A DNA stretch of 64,000 nt from Arabidopsis thaliana. Lineage: Eukaryota; Streptophyta; Magnoliopsida; Brassicales; Brassicaceae. Of this stretch, positions 35,997-47,078 are shown piece by piece. The stretch lies in contig NC_003074.8 in assembly GCF_000001735.4 (NCBI RefSeq), positions 434,101-498,100 on the forward strand, written 5' to 3'. Numbering within the stretch: position 1 is the stretch's first letter; the number at the start of each line of letters is the position of its first letter. Under the pieces are notes generated by a model. The model saw only the letters and a program-made list of their open reading frames with translations, was not told where the DNA came from and searched no databases. The position numbers and the translations under genes are program-made.

Positions 35997-38900
35997 ATGG
36001 AAACGGATCTGAATGATTATACTGTTATCAAGGAAGGAGAAGCTGAGATTCTCATGCACAAGAAGAATCAAGTCTTCTTCAATAAAGCTCAGGTTTTTCC
36101 AAATTCTCTTTTATTTTTCTTTCTCTTCTTTGTAATTGTTGGTGTTTCTTAAGATAGAGGCTGAGATAGGTTATCTGAATTGGTGTTCTGTTCGATTTTT
36201 ATTGGCTGCTTTGATTTGTAATTAAATGTTGTAGCTTTGTTAAGACCAGTGAACATTGATTTGCACCAATTAGCTCATGGCTTATTCGCTTGTTCTGTAA
36301 CAAGAATTTGGTTGACCTGTTTTAATCAAGGAACTGTCAGTCATTGTTTTAAAGTTTGGATTTTTACGTCTTCGAGTAACCAAAGTATCAAACTTTTTTG
36401 ATGGATTAGCCAGTTTCATAGTAAGTTGCTGAGAGAAATCTATCTTTCACTGAGTGATATTTGTGAAACTTATCCTTCATACTACCAATTTAAGTAGCTA
36501 ACTTCCGGTCATGATAGTAATGTGTTTGCTTGAACCTACATGGGATCTGAGCGTGAACCTGATCTCTTTCCCTTCATGTCTTTATCGAATGATTAGGTGA
36601 ACAATAGAGACATGTCCATTGCTGTTCTAAGGGAATTTCTATCGAAACGCAAGCAAGAGCATGAGGCTAAGTCATCTAAAAGAACTAGACCAGCTTCCAA
36701 AGTGATTGAGAAGGATGCTTCTGAAGCTTCCAAGGAAGAAACTCCTAGCGAGAACGGTATGAATAATGGTGATCACGAAGTAGCATCTGAAGATGGACCA
36801 AGCTCTGTATCAAAAGACCCTGCTAAGACAACAGAACGATTTGCACCTAGAGAACCCAAGCCACCAAAAGTTCTTGAGGTCTTCCTATATTTTTTATTCG
36901 GTGTCTTGCTTCATACCGCTTATTGTGATCTTGCAGTTAGATAAATTTTGTTTGCATACTTATATTTCAGGCTTTGTCAGCTTCTGGGTTACGGGCTCTA
37001 AGATATGCACGCGAAATAGAAGGAATTGGTCAGGTTGTGGCGTTGGATAATGATTTAGGTAAAAAGTTTCATCATTTTAATGAATTAGATTAGACGACCT
37101 GGAAGTTGGAAGTCTTGATTAATTTGTTTGTTTCTTGTAGCTTCCCAATAACAATATCCTAATGTTGTTCCTTTTTTCTCTTAAAAGCATCGGTCGAAGC
37201 TTGCCAGAGAAACATAAAGTTCAATGGCTCAGTGGCTATTTCAAAGGTGGAGTCACATCATACCGATGCTCGTGTCCATATGCTTACCCACCCTAAAGAA
37301 TTTGATGTGGTAAGCATCTTTTATACTCATTATTATGTTCATTTGAATATTGCTATAGTTGCTTCTGTTAAACTAATTTTGGTTAATGATATTCTTAGGT
37401 TGATCTTGATCCATATGGATCACCATCTATTTTCCTTGACTCGGCTATTCAATCAGTCACGGATGGTGGATTGCTAATGTGTACAGCAACTGACATGGCA
37501 GTGTTATGTGGTGGTAACGGTGAAGTTTGCTATTCCAAGTGAGTGTTTTGTTTTTTTGCACACCTTTCTCAACCACCGATTTTGCCTTTTGGCTAAACCA
37601 GTCTTTAATCTTTAATATATCAGATATGGTTCTTACCCATTGAGAGCGAAGTATTGTCATGAGATGGCTTTGCGGATCCTCCTTGCCAGCATCGAGGTTT
37701 GTTTATCTTTGTCATTTTAACGCCAATTCTCTCAGGTTTAGATTGATTTCTTATGTTCTTTTCCACCTTTTGGTTATGCTTTAATGCAGAGCCATGCAAA
37801 CCGCTACAAGCGGTATATTGTTCCGGTGCTATCTGTGCAAATGGATTTCTATGTTCGTGTTTTTGTCCGCGTTTACACGTGAGTTTTCATTGTCTAATCA
37901 AACTCGTAACATCTCAGTTATTCAGATTCTGCAAATTTTTTTGTTTTGTTTTCGATTCACTGAAACCTCAAAGATTAATGAAATTTTCAGCTCGGCGAGT
38001 GCAATGAAGAACACTCCATTGAAGCTCTCTTACGTATATCAATGCATTGGCTGTGATTCATTTCATCTTCAACCTGTTGGAAGATCTCTCCCTAAGGTAT
38101 ATACATACACATGTGAAAGTTTTAATACATTTTCTATCCACTGCATCCCTTAGGATGATAGAAACTTTGAATATAGCCAATGATTCTTGTTATGGTTCTA
38201 TGTGCGTCGATAGTGTTTGACATAGTTCCCTCTTTTTGTAAAACTCTTGAACTATCAGTGAGGTCACTTCCAAACTAATTTAAAATTTCTATCCTGAAAC
38301 CGCCCTTTTTTATAGTTTATCATAACACATTTTGTTTTTGGCAGAACAACAGTGTGAGGTATCTACCAGCAATTGGTCCGGTTGTGAAGCAGGATTGCAA
38401 CCACTGTGGGAAGAAATATAACATGGGTGGACCAATATGGTCTGCTCCAATGCATGATCCAGAATGGGTGACTTCGATATTAAACAGTGTGAAATCCATG
38501 AAAGACAGATATCCTGCTTATGACCGGATCTCTGCTGTACTTACTACAGTCTCCGAGGCAAGTTGTGGGATTTTTTTTTGTTCTGTTTTTTCAATAAACC
38601 ATTGAAAAGTGAGAAATTGACTTTTATGTTTCGATTTAATTTTTTTAGGAATTGCTGGATGTTCCTCTGTTTTTGAGTCTGCATAATCTTTGTGCGACAC
38701 TAAAGTGTATTTCACCATCAGCTGCAATGTTTCGATCAGCGGTTATTAATGCTAATTACCGTATCTCTGGGACTCATGTGAATCCGCTCGGCATGAAAAC
38801 TGATGCTCCTATGGAGGTTATCTGGGACATTATGCGCTGCTGGGTAAACTAAGTTGATGAATTTGTAATGTGACCGTGTTTCATCTTACCAGGTCTTCTT

Positions 38901-39392
38901 TTTGATGGTTTTTTCTTGGGTGATATTGTAGGTGAAGAATCATCCCATAAAGGCGCAATCGCCTGAACAACCCGGTAGTGTGATCTTGTCCAAAGAACCA
39001 TCACATGAGGTCTTTTGCTCGCTTTCTCTGAATTGTTTGAAACTGAATAATGTTTTTTCCAAGCCTGAATCTTTTCTTTTCGATTCTGTCTTGTGTTTGG
39101 ACAGGTTGATTTTTCGCGTCACATTGGTTCGCTGAGCAAGGCACAGGCAAAGAAAGTAGCTCGTTTTCTGCCAAATCCAGAGAAGCATTGGGGTCCAAAG
39201 CTTAGGGCTGGTCGCCAGATTACGAGCAAACATGTATCTCTTATTGGTCATGAAGCAGTCAATGGTCATCTTAGCCAACACCATGAAGAACTTAAAGAAG
39301 AAGATGAAGAAGCAGAGCCAGAAGATAATGTCCAAGACAAGGTTGATCCAAAACGCCAGAAGACAGCAACAGATAATATTACCTCAACATAA
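35997..39392 (+). CDS. tRNA (guanine26-N2)-dimethyltransferase, TRM1 family
   Basis: Twelve exons (35997-36092, 36597-36878, 36971-37058, 37188-37309, 37399-37538, 37624-37696, 37790-37878, 37991-38096, 38345-38557, 38649-38843, 38932-39009, 39105-39392) give 589 residues. The enzyme uses S-adenosylmethionine to make N2,N2-dimethylguanosine at G26 of tRNAs. Visible parts are the TRM1 N-terminus ([27 protein letters not shown]), the methyltransferase core [15 protein letters not shown], the catalytic [15 protein letters not shown], a Cys-rich zinc site (CIGC and CNHCGKKY), and a C-terminal RNA-binding part ([20 protein letters not shown]). The last 50 residues are acidic then basic. The intron after 38557 begins GC instead of GT. 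From memory this is At3g02320, with a paralogue beside SEP1. Confidence 0.95.
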
Positions 39393-39780
39393 TAAGACAA
39401 ATCACAAAAAGTTTTACAAAATAGATCAGATTTTGTCTACAGTCAGATTTGCCTCCTGATGAAGAACTCTGTTTTGTCTGTTGTTTCCTATATAATCATT
39501 TTTGGTAATACTTGAGACTTATGACCCATTTTTGTGATTCCTTCTGTTGTGATCTTATTAGTTTACTCATCTATAGCTTAACCGAACCAAACAGTAATTT
39601 AGTACCATGAAGAACTAAAAGAGGCAAAAGAAGCAATGTATAACAAGATATTGAAAGTAGATAACCACTTCTGATCATCATTAAATGAAGCAATATCATA
39701 GTACTTGAACAAACAAAACTACAACTATACAAACGCTGTAAACAATCTATTTGTTAAATTTACTTTTAATACAAAATTGT
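39393..39780. other. Convergent spacer between TRM1-like gene and MEF13
   Basis: The genes converge across 388 AT-rich bases that should hold both 3' untranslated regions. I see no further feature. Confidence 0.5.
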
Positions 39781-42492
39781 TTAGCAGTAACACCATTGGT
39801 CCTCTTCTTCTACTTCAACCCCACGCACGAAAGAAGAATCATCAAAAGGTTTCATTTCACTGTAAATCAAACCAAGCTCTTCGTAAATCTCTTCCCATCT
39901 AGGATGAGCCTTATCTCCAACGAGAAACACATGAAGCTCATCTTTTAGCTCAACCCAACTGCAACCAGGCTCCTTCTTAAGCTTAAAGCCTCTCATATTT
40001 CTCCTCAAATCTGAAACCTTTTCCCACATTCCTGCATCTGCGTATACATTTGATAAAAGTGTATAAGCTGAAGAGTCTTGTGGATCCAATCTCAACAGGG
40101 CAGCAGTTGCTTCTTCTGCAACCTCTACATTGTTTCTATGTATCGTGCAGACTCCTAACAGGGTTCTCCATATGACATCGTCTGCTTCAAATGGCATCTC
40201 TCGAATAAGCTCTAATGCTCTCTTGACTTTTCCGGATTTTCCTAATATATCTACCATGTTCGAGTAATGCGGTAGCTGAGGATCCAGGCCATAGTCTCTC
40301 TTCATCATATAGAAGTACTCGAGCCCTTTGTCGATCAGACCCATGTGAGCACAAGCTCGGAGTATCGATATGAAAGTAACGTGATTTGGTTTGATGTTTT
40401 CGAGTATCATTCTCTCAAACAGTTGTATAGCTTCCTCTCCTTTCCCATGATGTGCATACCCGCAAATCATGGCGTTCCAGGTCACGAAATCTCTTCTCAG
40501 CGACTTCTCAAACATCAATCTTGAATCATGGAGATCTCCACATTTCGAGTACATGTCAACGAGGGTGCTACAGATATACACATCAGATTGCAATTCTTTC
40601 TTGATGACCTGAGCATGAATCTGTTTACCTAATCCAGCGGAAGCAAGATTCGCACAGGTATCAAGAACTGTTGCATAAGTAAATTTGTCAGGAGTTATAC
40701 CCATCTCCATCATCCGGGTAAAAAGCATCTGAGCATCCTCGCTTTGTTCCTTCATTACATATCCGGAAATAATTGAATTCCATGAAACACACATTTCCTG
40801 CAGTCTCTTATTGTGCATCTTTTCAAGCTCTTCCATTGTTCCCGAGACATTGGCTCGTTGAAAGAATCGACTATGTATCTTCTCCGCCTCTTCTATCATT
40901 CCACACTTTGAATACATATCGATCAGAGAGCATCCGACAGAGGAGTTTGAAGCCATTCCTGATTTGACAATGCTGGAATGGATCTCCATACCGTAACCTA
41001 AAGAACCACCAGTGCAAGCTTTCAATATGCTTCCAAAGGTAAACTCATCAGGTTCGATCCTAGAACGGAGCATCGAGACAAAAAGAAAAAGCGTTTCATA
41101 TCCTTTTCCGTTCTGCTCATGTGCAGCTATAATCGCATTCCAAGACACAGCGTCTCGTCTTCTCATCTCATCGAATACACGAAAGGCTTCAGCCAGAGCT
41201 TGACATTTCCCATACATGTCGATAGCAGCATTTGCAACGCAAACATCTAGCGATAAGCTGCTTTTTATCGCCAAACCGTAAATCTGAAGCCCCTCTGAAA
41301 GTCCTTTCACCAAGGCACAAGCCCTGAATACTCCTGATAAACTTATCTCGTCGAAACCAAGACCCGATGACATGAGTCGGTGAAACAACAGTAGAGCTTT
41401 GAAACCATGTTCTTCTTGCGAATAACCAGTAATCATTGCGTTATAAGATTGCCTATTAAGATTTTCTGAGTTGTCAAACAAAATTTGAGCATCTTGCATA
41501 TTATCACACTTTGCGTACATGTCCAATGTCGCCGTCCTCACTATACCATCTGCTGCAAAATCTGACTTCAAGGCATGAGCATGTAACTGACCGCCTAACC
41601 TCAATTCGGATAACGCAGCACATGACCTCAAGACGCTAGCGTAAATTGACTGGCTCACTCCAGCATTTACCTTTTGCATCTCCTTGAAAAACTTCAAAGC
41701 AAGGGACAACAAGTTATTCTGAACACAACCTGCGATTATAGCACTCCACGAGACAGAATTCTTCTCTGGTATACCTTGAAACACTCTAAGAGACTCGACA
41801 AACCTCTTGCCTTTTGCATACATATCCAACAACGCACTCGCAGCAACCACATCAGTATCACAACCCACTCGAACGACAATCCCATGAATCTGCATTCCTA
41901 AACTGGTATCCTCTAAAAAGGAACAAACTTTAAGAATAATTGCAAAAGTTCTACCGTCAAACTCAATACCTTCTCTCCCCATGTCAACGAAAACCTCGAT
42001 AGATTTCAAACTCTCGCCGTTTTGCAGATACCCAGAAAGCATTGAGTTCCAAGACACAACATCTCTCACAGGCATCATATTGAAGAAAGAATTCGCTTTA
42101 AACATGTCATTACTCTTCGAGTAACCATTTATCATTTTGTTCCAAGAAACAACATCTCTCAGCGGCATTTTGTCGAACACCATAGAAGCAGACACGAAAT
42201 CTCTTGAATTTGTGTAGACCTGCAGCAAACAGTTCAGTACGAATGTAGTCGGACGAAACCCAGATATTATCATATGAGCATGAGCTTGCTTGCCTAGCTC
42301 TAACGCTCCTTGCTTCGCACATTCCTTGAAAACAAACGAAAAGTTCGTCGTGCTAACTGAGTTCACTTGATTCAGAAAATCAGTGAAATAAGAAAAGCTT
42401 GGAACTCTCCGGTATGAAATTTTCTCTGTTAGACAACGATTGAATGAAACCACTGATCTGGTCATATGCAATAATCTGAGACTCTCCGCCAT
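39781..42492 (-). CDS. MEF13: MEF13, PPR protein for mitochondrial RNA editing (PLS class, E domain)
   Basis: A single exon encodes 903 residues. The N-terminus is rich in Ser, Arg and Leu with few acidic residues (MAESLRLLHMTRSVVSFNR), fitting a mitochondrial presequence. The body is a long run of PLS-type pentatricopeptide repeats, seen in recurring phrases such as DVVSWNKMINGYSKSNDMFK, YASVLRSCAALSELRLGGQL and DVYICSTLVDMYSKCGDLHD. The C-terminus has E and E+ motifs (VIWRTLLGVCTIHRNNVEVA, KEPGCSWVELKDELHVFLVG) and stops at EEEDQWCYC, so no DYW deaminase domain is present. Known role: MEF13 is a site-recognition factor for C-to-U editing of several mitochondrial transcripts together with MORF proteins; the deaminase must come from a partner. 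The symbol is recalled for At3g02330. Confidence 0.92.
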   Translation of the reverse strand: MAESLRLLHMTRSVVSFNRCLTEKISYRRVPSFSYFTDFLNQVNSVSTTNFSFVFKECAKQGALELGKQAHAHMIISGFRPTTFVLNCLLQVYTNSRDFVSASMVFDKMPLRDVVSWNKMINGYSKSNDMFKANSFFNMMPVRDVVSWNSMLSGYLQNGESLKSIEVFVDMGREGIEFDGRTFAIILKVCSFLEDTSLGMQIHGIVVRVGCDTDVVAASALLDMYAKGKRFVESLRVFQGIPEKNSVSWSAIIAGCVQNNLLSLALKFFKEMQKVNAGVSQSIYASVLRSCAALSELRLGGQLHAHALKSDFAADGIVRTATLDMYAKCDNMQDAQILFDNSENLNRQSYNAMITGYSQEEHGFKALLLFHRLMSSGLGFDEISLSGVFRACALVKGLSEGLQIYGLAIKSSLSLDVCVANAAIDMYGKCQALAEAFRVFDEMRRRDAVSWNAIIAAHEQNGKGYETLFLFVSMLRSRIEPDEFTFGSILKACTGGSLGYGMEIHSSIVKSGMASNSSVGCSLIDMYSKCGMIEEAEKIHSRFFQRANVSGTMEELEKMHNKRLQEMCVSWNSIISGYVMKEQSEDAQMLFTRMMEMGITPDKFTYATVLDTCANLASAGLGKQIHAQVIKKELQSDVYICSTLVDMYSKCGDLHDSRLMFEKSLRRDFVTWNAMICGYAHHGKGEEAIQLFERMILENIKPNHVTFISILRACAHMGLIDKGLEYFYMMKRDYGLDPQLPHYSNMVDILGKSGKVKRALELIREMPFEADDVIWRTLLGVCTIHRNNVEVAEEATAALLRLDPQDSSAYTLLSNVYADAGMWEKVSDLRRNMRGFKLKKEPGCSWVELKDELHVFLVGDKAHPRWEEIYEELGLIYSEMKPFDDSSFVRGVEVEEEDQWCYC

Positions 42493-42701
42493 GAGTCATA
42501 ACGAACTGAAACTCAGTGGTATCTATGGCGGGATTGAAACGATTACAATTGCTTCGGTTCGGTTCACTCGGTTTGAAAAATATATAAACCGACTGACTAG
42601 GCACTAGCTATATTAATCAAGCGGTTAACACGCCACGGGGAATCCAGTTTGGACTTTTACTATTCTATTAAATAATTAAAAAGCATTACCAGATCAACAA
42701 G
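42493..42701. other. Spacer upstream of MEF13 and of tRNA-Asp
   Basis: Short divergent spacer with the MEF13 leader on one side and the tRNA 5' flank on the other. CAA triplets just before the tRNA (ATCAACAAG at 42693-42701) resemble the CAA initiation motif of plant tRNA genes. Confidence 0.45.
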
Positions 42702-42773
42702 GTCGTTGTAGTATAGTGGTAAGTATTCCCGCCTGTCACGCGGGTGACCCGGGTTCGATCCCCGGCAACGGCG
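42702..42773 (+). tRNA. tRNA-Asp (anticodon GTC)
   Basis: A 72-base cloverleaf has acceptor stem GTCGTTG/CAACGGC, anticodon stem CCCGC/GCGGG with loop CTGTCAC and GTC at 42735-42737, and T arm CCGGGTTCGATCCCCGG with the B box. No intron. A run of six T at 42777-42782 is the RNA polymerase III terminator. Confidence 0.97.
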
Positions 42774-42931
42774 TAATTTTTTCATCGTTTGTCTTAATCC
42801 ACCTGCAAATACACGTCATCATATTATATCCTTTGTGTAGACGAAATCATACGATTTTTCCCTCTGAAATTTCCTTTTTCCTTTTTTGTCTTTTTTTTTT
42901 TTAATTAATTACTTTTCTCTGAGACACAGCA

Positions 42932-44161
42932 ATGGCGTCGACGAAGCCCGATTCCGCAATCAACCTTGAAGAAGAGGCTGAAGGCGACGGTGTAGCCGTA
43001 GACGATCCGATTTTCATACCGGAGACCACGAACTTACTCGTCCGTTACTCGCCATTCGACGACAGGGACATCGATTGCAATCCTTATTTCCCTTTCACAG
43101 GCCCGATTTCAGATTCTGGATCAGGTTCTTACTCGGATTCTGAGCCCGATCCCAACAGCTGTCCCATCGATTTCTTCGATCGAGATTCTTCCGATGTTGA
43201 CGTGGCTGAGTACTTGGAATCAGGAGGGCTGACCGCCGGTGATTATAATATTTGGGGCTTTTATGACCCCAAGGAAGACGAGGAAGAGGAGGAGATAGTT
43301 TTGGGGACTTCCGGGTCGGATCTGCAACCGGGTGATTCAGGGGAGCAAGGGCTTCGAGTGACCGGTATCGATTCAGATTCCGATTGTGAAGATGGCGTGT
43401 TTGATTTTATCTCTGAGGATAGTAGCGGGAATAGGGGAAATGATTCGGGTCGGGTCGAGGTTGGTACGGGTCTTCCTCCTGTGTGGGATCATCTCTTCGG
43501 AGAGGGAACCGTGTTGGCTGATGAAGAATGGGAGGAGGTGCAGAACGCGATTAACTGGACAGCTTTTAGTGGACCCGAAGATGAGGACGAAGAAGATGAA
43601 TTGTCTTCACTATCAAGGGATGATGAAGAAGAAGATCATGAACTGGACTGGCAGGTTTTGTTAACTGTTAACAATGTTGTTAATTATATCGAACAAGCTG
43701 AAGGAATCATGCTAAACCCTGATGATATCGATCCGGATTATTACCTGTATCTATCTGGTTTGGATGAATTTGATGAAAATCATAGTGGACATTATGATGC
43801 TGATGCTATTCTTGGGCAAATGTTTGATGACGAGACTGGAATCAGGGGAAATCCTCCAGCAGCCAAAAGTGTAATTCAGGATCTTCCGGTTGTGGAGCTT
43901 GCTGTGGAAGAGTTAGACAAAGGGAACAATGTTTGTGCGGTATGCAAAGATGAAATGTTAGTGGAGGAGAAAGTAAGGAGGCTTCCTTGTAGTCATTTCT
44001 ATCATGGAGAGTGTATCATACCTTGGTTGGGGATAAGGAATACTTGCCCGGTTTGTCGGTATGAGCTGCCTACTGATGATCTTGAGTATGAAAGACATAA
44101 GAGCTCAGAAAGGGGCGATACTGGTTTGGCAAGGAACGTGTTGCCGGGTAGATATAGTTAA
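42932..44161 (+). CDS. Acidic RING-H2 zinc finger protein, probable E3 ubiquitin ligase
   Basis: An intron-less gene encodes 409 residues. The first 330 residues are strongly acidic and low in complexity (many Asp, Glu and Ser). The RING-H2 finger at about residues 338-378 reads CAVCKDEM, then LPCSHFYHGECIIPWL, then CPVCRYELP, with all eight zinc ligands in place. Just before it is the VIQDLPVVEL-type segment found in BTL/RING-H2 proteins of the CIP8 and RDUF kind. A ubiquitin ligase role is expected from the family; substrate unknown. Start is the first ATG after a T-rich leader. From memory At3g02340, with a paralogue near SEP1 on chromosome 5. Confidence 0.93.
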   Translation: MASTKPDSAINLEEEAEGDGVAVDDPIFIPETTNLLVRYSPFDDRDIDCNPYFPFTGPISDSGSGSYSDSEPDPNSCPIDFFDRDSSDVDVAEYLESGGLTAGDYNIWGFYDPKEDEEEEEIVLGTSGSDLQPGDSGEQGLRVTGIDSDSDCEDGVFDFISEDSSGNRGNDSGRVEVGTGLPPVWDHLFGEGTVLADEEWEEVQNAINWTAFSGPEDEDEEDELSSLSRDDEEEDHELDWQVLLTVNNVVNYIEQAEGIMLNPDDIDPDYYLYLSGLDEFDENHSGHYDADAILGQMFDDETGIRGNPPAAKSVIQDLPVVELAVEELDKGNNVCAVCKDEMLVEEKVRRLPCSHFYHGECIIPWLGIRNTCPVCRYELPTDDLEYERHKSSERGDTGLARNVLPGRYS

Positions 44162-45147
44162 TTGAATATTTGAAGTGATCTATTCTTCAAGTTAATAGAC
44201 ATGGTTTCAGAGGCAAGATCCTTGAACCACTTTGTTTATGGTAAGCACTTATCGTGAATGTGATAATGTTTAAGTTGTATATATTCCTTTTGTTTTGTGA
44301 AATAAATCATGTTAAACTTTGAACCCTTATCTTGAAGTGTTTGTGAAGTTAATCCATCTTTCATAGTTGTTCTCGTTGAAGATCAATCATGGATTTATAA
44401 CTAAGCTTCTTACTTCATTAGTTATTGACAACTCTTAAGCTAGTTTTGCATGATCTGGATAGATCTCTCAAGGTAACCTTTTTGTAATGACTTTTATTTT
44501 ACAGACCCTGAGGTGCTACTTTGTTCTCTCAGTGAAACTTGTGCTTGCATTGTTGCAGAAATTCCAGAGTTTCTTACAGATTCGACGGAGTTTGTTGAAC
44601 TGTTTAATTTGATGTTTTGAATTCAGAACAGCGTGCCGTTTTTCGTTTAATTAGATTAGGCTTTCATATGGCCCATATATTAAACAGCCTGTTGTAACAA
44701 AGCCCATAAAAGAAGAAAAAGAATAAGGGGTGTGAAACATAAAATAAACGAAAATAAAGGGTGTGAATGTGAAATAAAAACAAGTTTGGATTTGTCAATT
44801 GATCGCACCGACGCGGAAATCTTTGGTCTCCTCACTCGTCAGTCGTCACCATCCTCGACATTACATTGTTTTTATTTATTTAATTAATATGTTAGTTACC
44901 TCTGCACTAAATTAAATGAATAGTTTTATTTGTATATTTTAGGCAAGATGGATTATATATAATGATTAAATAAATTAAGGTGTGTATTCTTCACTAAATG
45001 TTTGAGATCTATCCGTCACACTCCAGAGGTTAAACTCAGTCATCTGTCTTTGGGGAGGACAAGCAAGAACCTCACCGACGATTCCATACCAAACAAATTC
45101 CCGATCTGGAAACAACTGACCTGTGAAGGTGAAGTGTATCGCTGGAA
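44162..45147. other. RING gene 3' flank and GAUT9 promoter
   Basis: The 986-base gap contains no coding sequence. Near 44669-44707 lie site II-type motifs (TATGGCCCATAT, AAAGCCCATAAA) that often mark plant housekeeping promoters. The GAUT9 leader probably begins after about 44990. The 44860-45000 part is AT-rich. Confidence 0.45.
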
Positions 45148-47078
45148 ATGGCGGTGGCCTTCCGTGGAGGCCGGGGAGGCGTCGGATCCGGCCAATCTAC
45201 CGGACTTCGTAGTTTCTTCTCCTACCGGATCTTTATCTCCGCTTTGTTCTCTTTTCTCTTCCTCGCCACTTTCTCCGTCGTTCTTAACTCCTCTCGTCAT
45301 CAGCCTCATCAGGATCATGTACGCATCTCTCAATCTCTGAGCTCCTTCTTTATTTCTCTGCTTTTGATTGATTTTGTAATTCGAACAAATTTAGAAATGA
45401 ATCGGTGGCAATTTCATTGAATCTGAGCTTTGATTTTTGCTGTCTGGTTTTTAGACATTGCCGAGTATGGGCAACGCATATATGCAGAGGACGTTTTTGG
45501 CTTTGCAATCGGATCCATTGAAAACTAGGTTGGATCTGATACACAAGCAAGCCATTGATCATTTGACACTGGTGAATGCGTATGCTGCTTACGCTAGGAA
45601 GCTAAAGCTTGATGCTTCTAAGCAGCTTAAGCTCTTCGAAGATTTGGCTATCAACTTCTCGGATTTGCAGTCGAAACCTGGTTTGAAATCTGCTGTGTCT
45701 GATAATGGTAATGCTCTTGAGGAGGATTCGTTTAGGCAGCTTGAGAAAGAAGTGAAGGATAAGGTGAAGACAGCGAGGATGATGATCGTTGAGTCTAAAG
45801 AGAGTTATGATACACAGCTTAAAATCCAGAAGTTGAAAGATACAATCTTTGCTGTCCAAGAACAGTTGACAAAGGCTAAGAAAAACGGTGCGGTTGCTAG
45901 CTTGATTTCAGCCAAGTCGGTTCCTAAAAGTCTTCATTGTTTGGCCATGAGGCTTGTAGGAGAGAGGATCTCTAATCCTGAGAAGTACAAGGATGCTCCA
46001 CCTGACCCAGCCGCAGAGGATCCAACTCTTTACCACTATGCGATTTTCTCTGATAATGTCATTGCTGTGTCTGTTGTGGTGAGATCGGTTGTGATGAACG
46101 CTGAGGAGCCATGGAAGCATGTCTTCCATGTGGTGACAGATCGGATGAATCTCGCAGCCATGAAGGTGTGGTTTAAGATGCGTCCTTTGGACCGTGGTGC
46201 CCATGTTGAGATTAAATCCGTGGAGGATTTCAAGTTCTTAAACTCTTCCTATGCGCCGGTCTTGAGGCAGCTTGAGTCTGCCAAGTTGCAGAAGTTTTAC
46301 TTTGAGAATCAAGCTGAGAACGCAACTAAAGATTCACATAACCTCAAGTTCAAGAACCCCAAGTATCTCTCGATGTTGAACCATCTCAGATTTTACTTAC
46401 CAGAGATGTATCCGAAGCTGAATAAGATTTTGTTCTTGGACGATGATGTTGTGGTGCAGAAAGACGTGACTGGTTTATGGAAAATCAACTTGGATGGCAA
46501 GGTGAATGGAGCCGTTGAGACATGTTTTGGTTCTTTTCATCGATATGGTCAATACTTAAACTTCTCTCATCCTTTGATCAAAGAGAACTTTAACCCCAGT
46601 GCCTGTGCTTGGGCCTTTGGAATGAACATATTCGATCTCAATGCCTGGAGACGCGAGAAGTGCACCGATCAATACCATTACTGGCAGAACCTGGTAAGTC
46701 CATTGTTTAACTATGTAATGTATGATTCTTCCTTAGTAACCTAGACATGTCAAAGCTCTTTTAGGTACTTATCTTCTGTTGGTTCTTATGTTTTCCGAGC
46801 AGAATGAAGACAGAACTCTCTGGAAATTGGGAACTCTACCTCCGGGATTGATCACATTCTATTCAAAGACGAAATCATTGGACAAATCATGGCATGTACT
46901 TGGGTTAGGCTATAACCCGGGAGTGAGCATGGACGAAATCAGAAATGCAGGAGTGATTCATTACAATGGAAACATGAAACCGTGGCTAGACATTGCGATG
47001 AACCAATACAAGTCTCTCTGGACTAAATATGTTGATAACGAAATGGAGTTTGTGCAGATGTGCAATTTTGGTCTCTAA
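45148..47078 (+). CDS. GAUT9: GAUT9, GT8 galacturonosyltransferase-family protein
   Basis: Three exons (45148-45318, 45455-46693, 46803-47078) encode 561 residues. It is a type II Golgi protein: a short basic cytosolic start (MAVAFRGGRG), one membrane helix at about residues 26-46 (IFISALFSFLFLATFSVVL), then a stem and the GT8 domain. The catalytic domain has VVRSVVMNAEEPWKHVFHVV, the metal-binding FLDDDVVVQKD at about residue 383, and the C-terminal AGVIHYNGNMKPWLDIA. GAUT proteins take part in pectin (homogalacturonan) synthesis using UDP-galacturonate; activity of GAUT9 itself is inferred from the family. The start gives the expected N-terminal anchor and the length agrees with the known protein. 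Confidence 0.95.
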
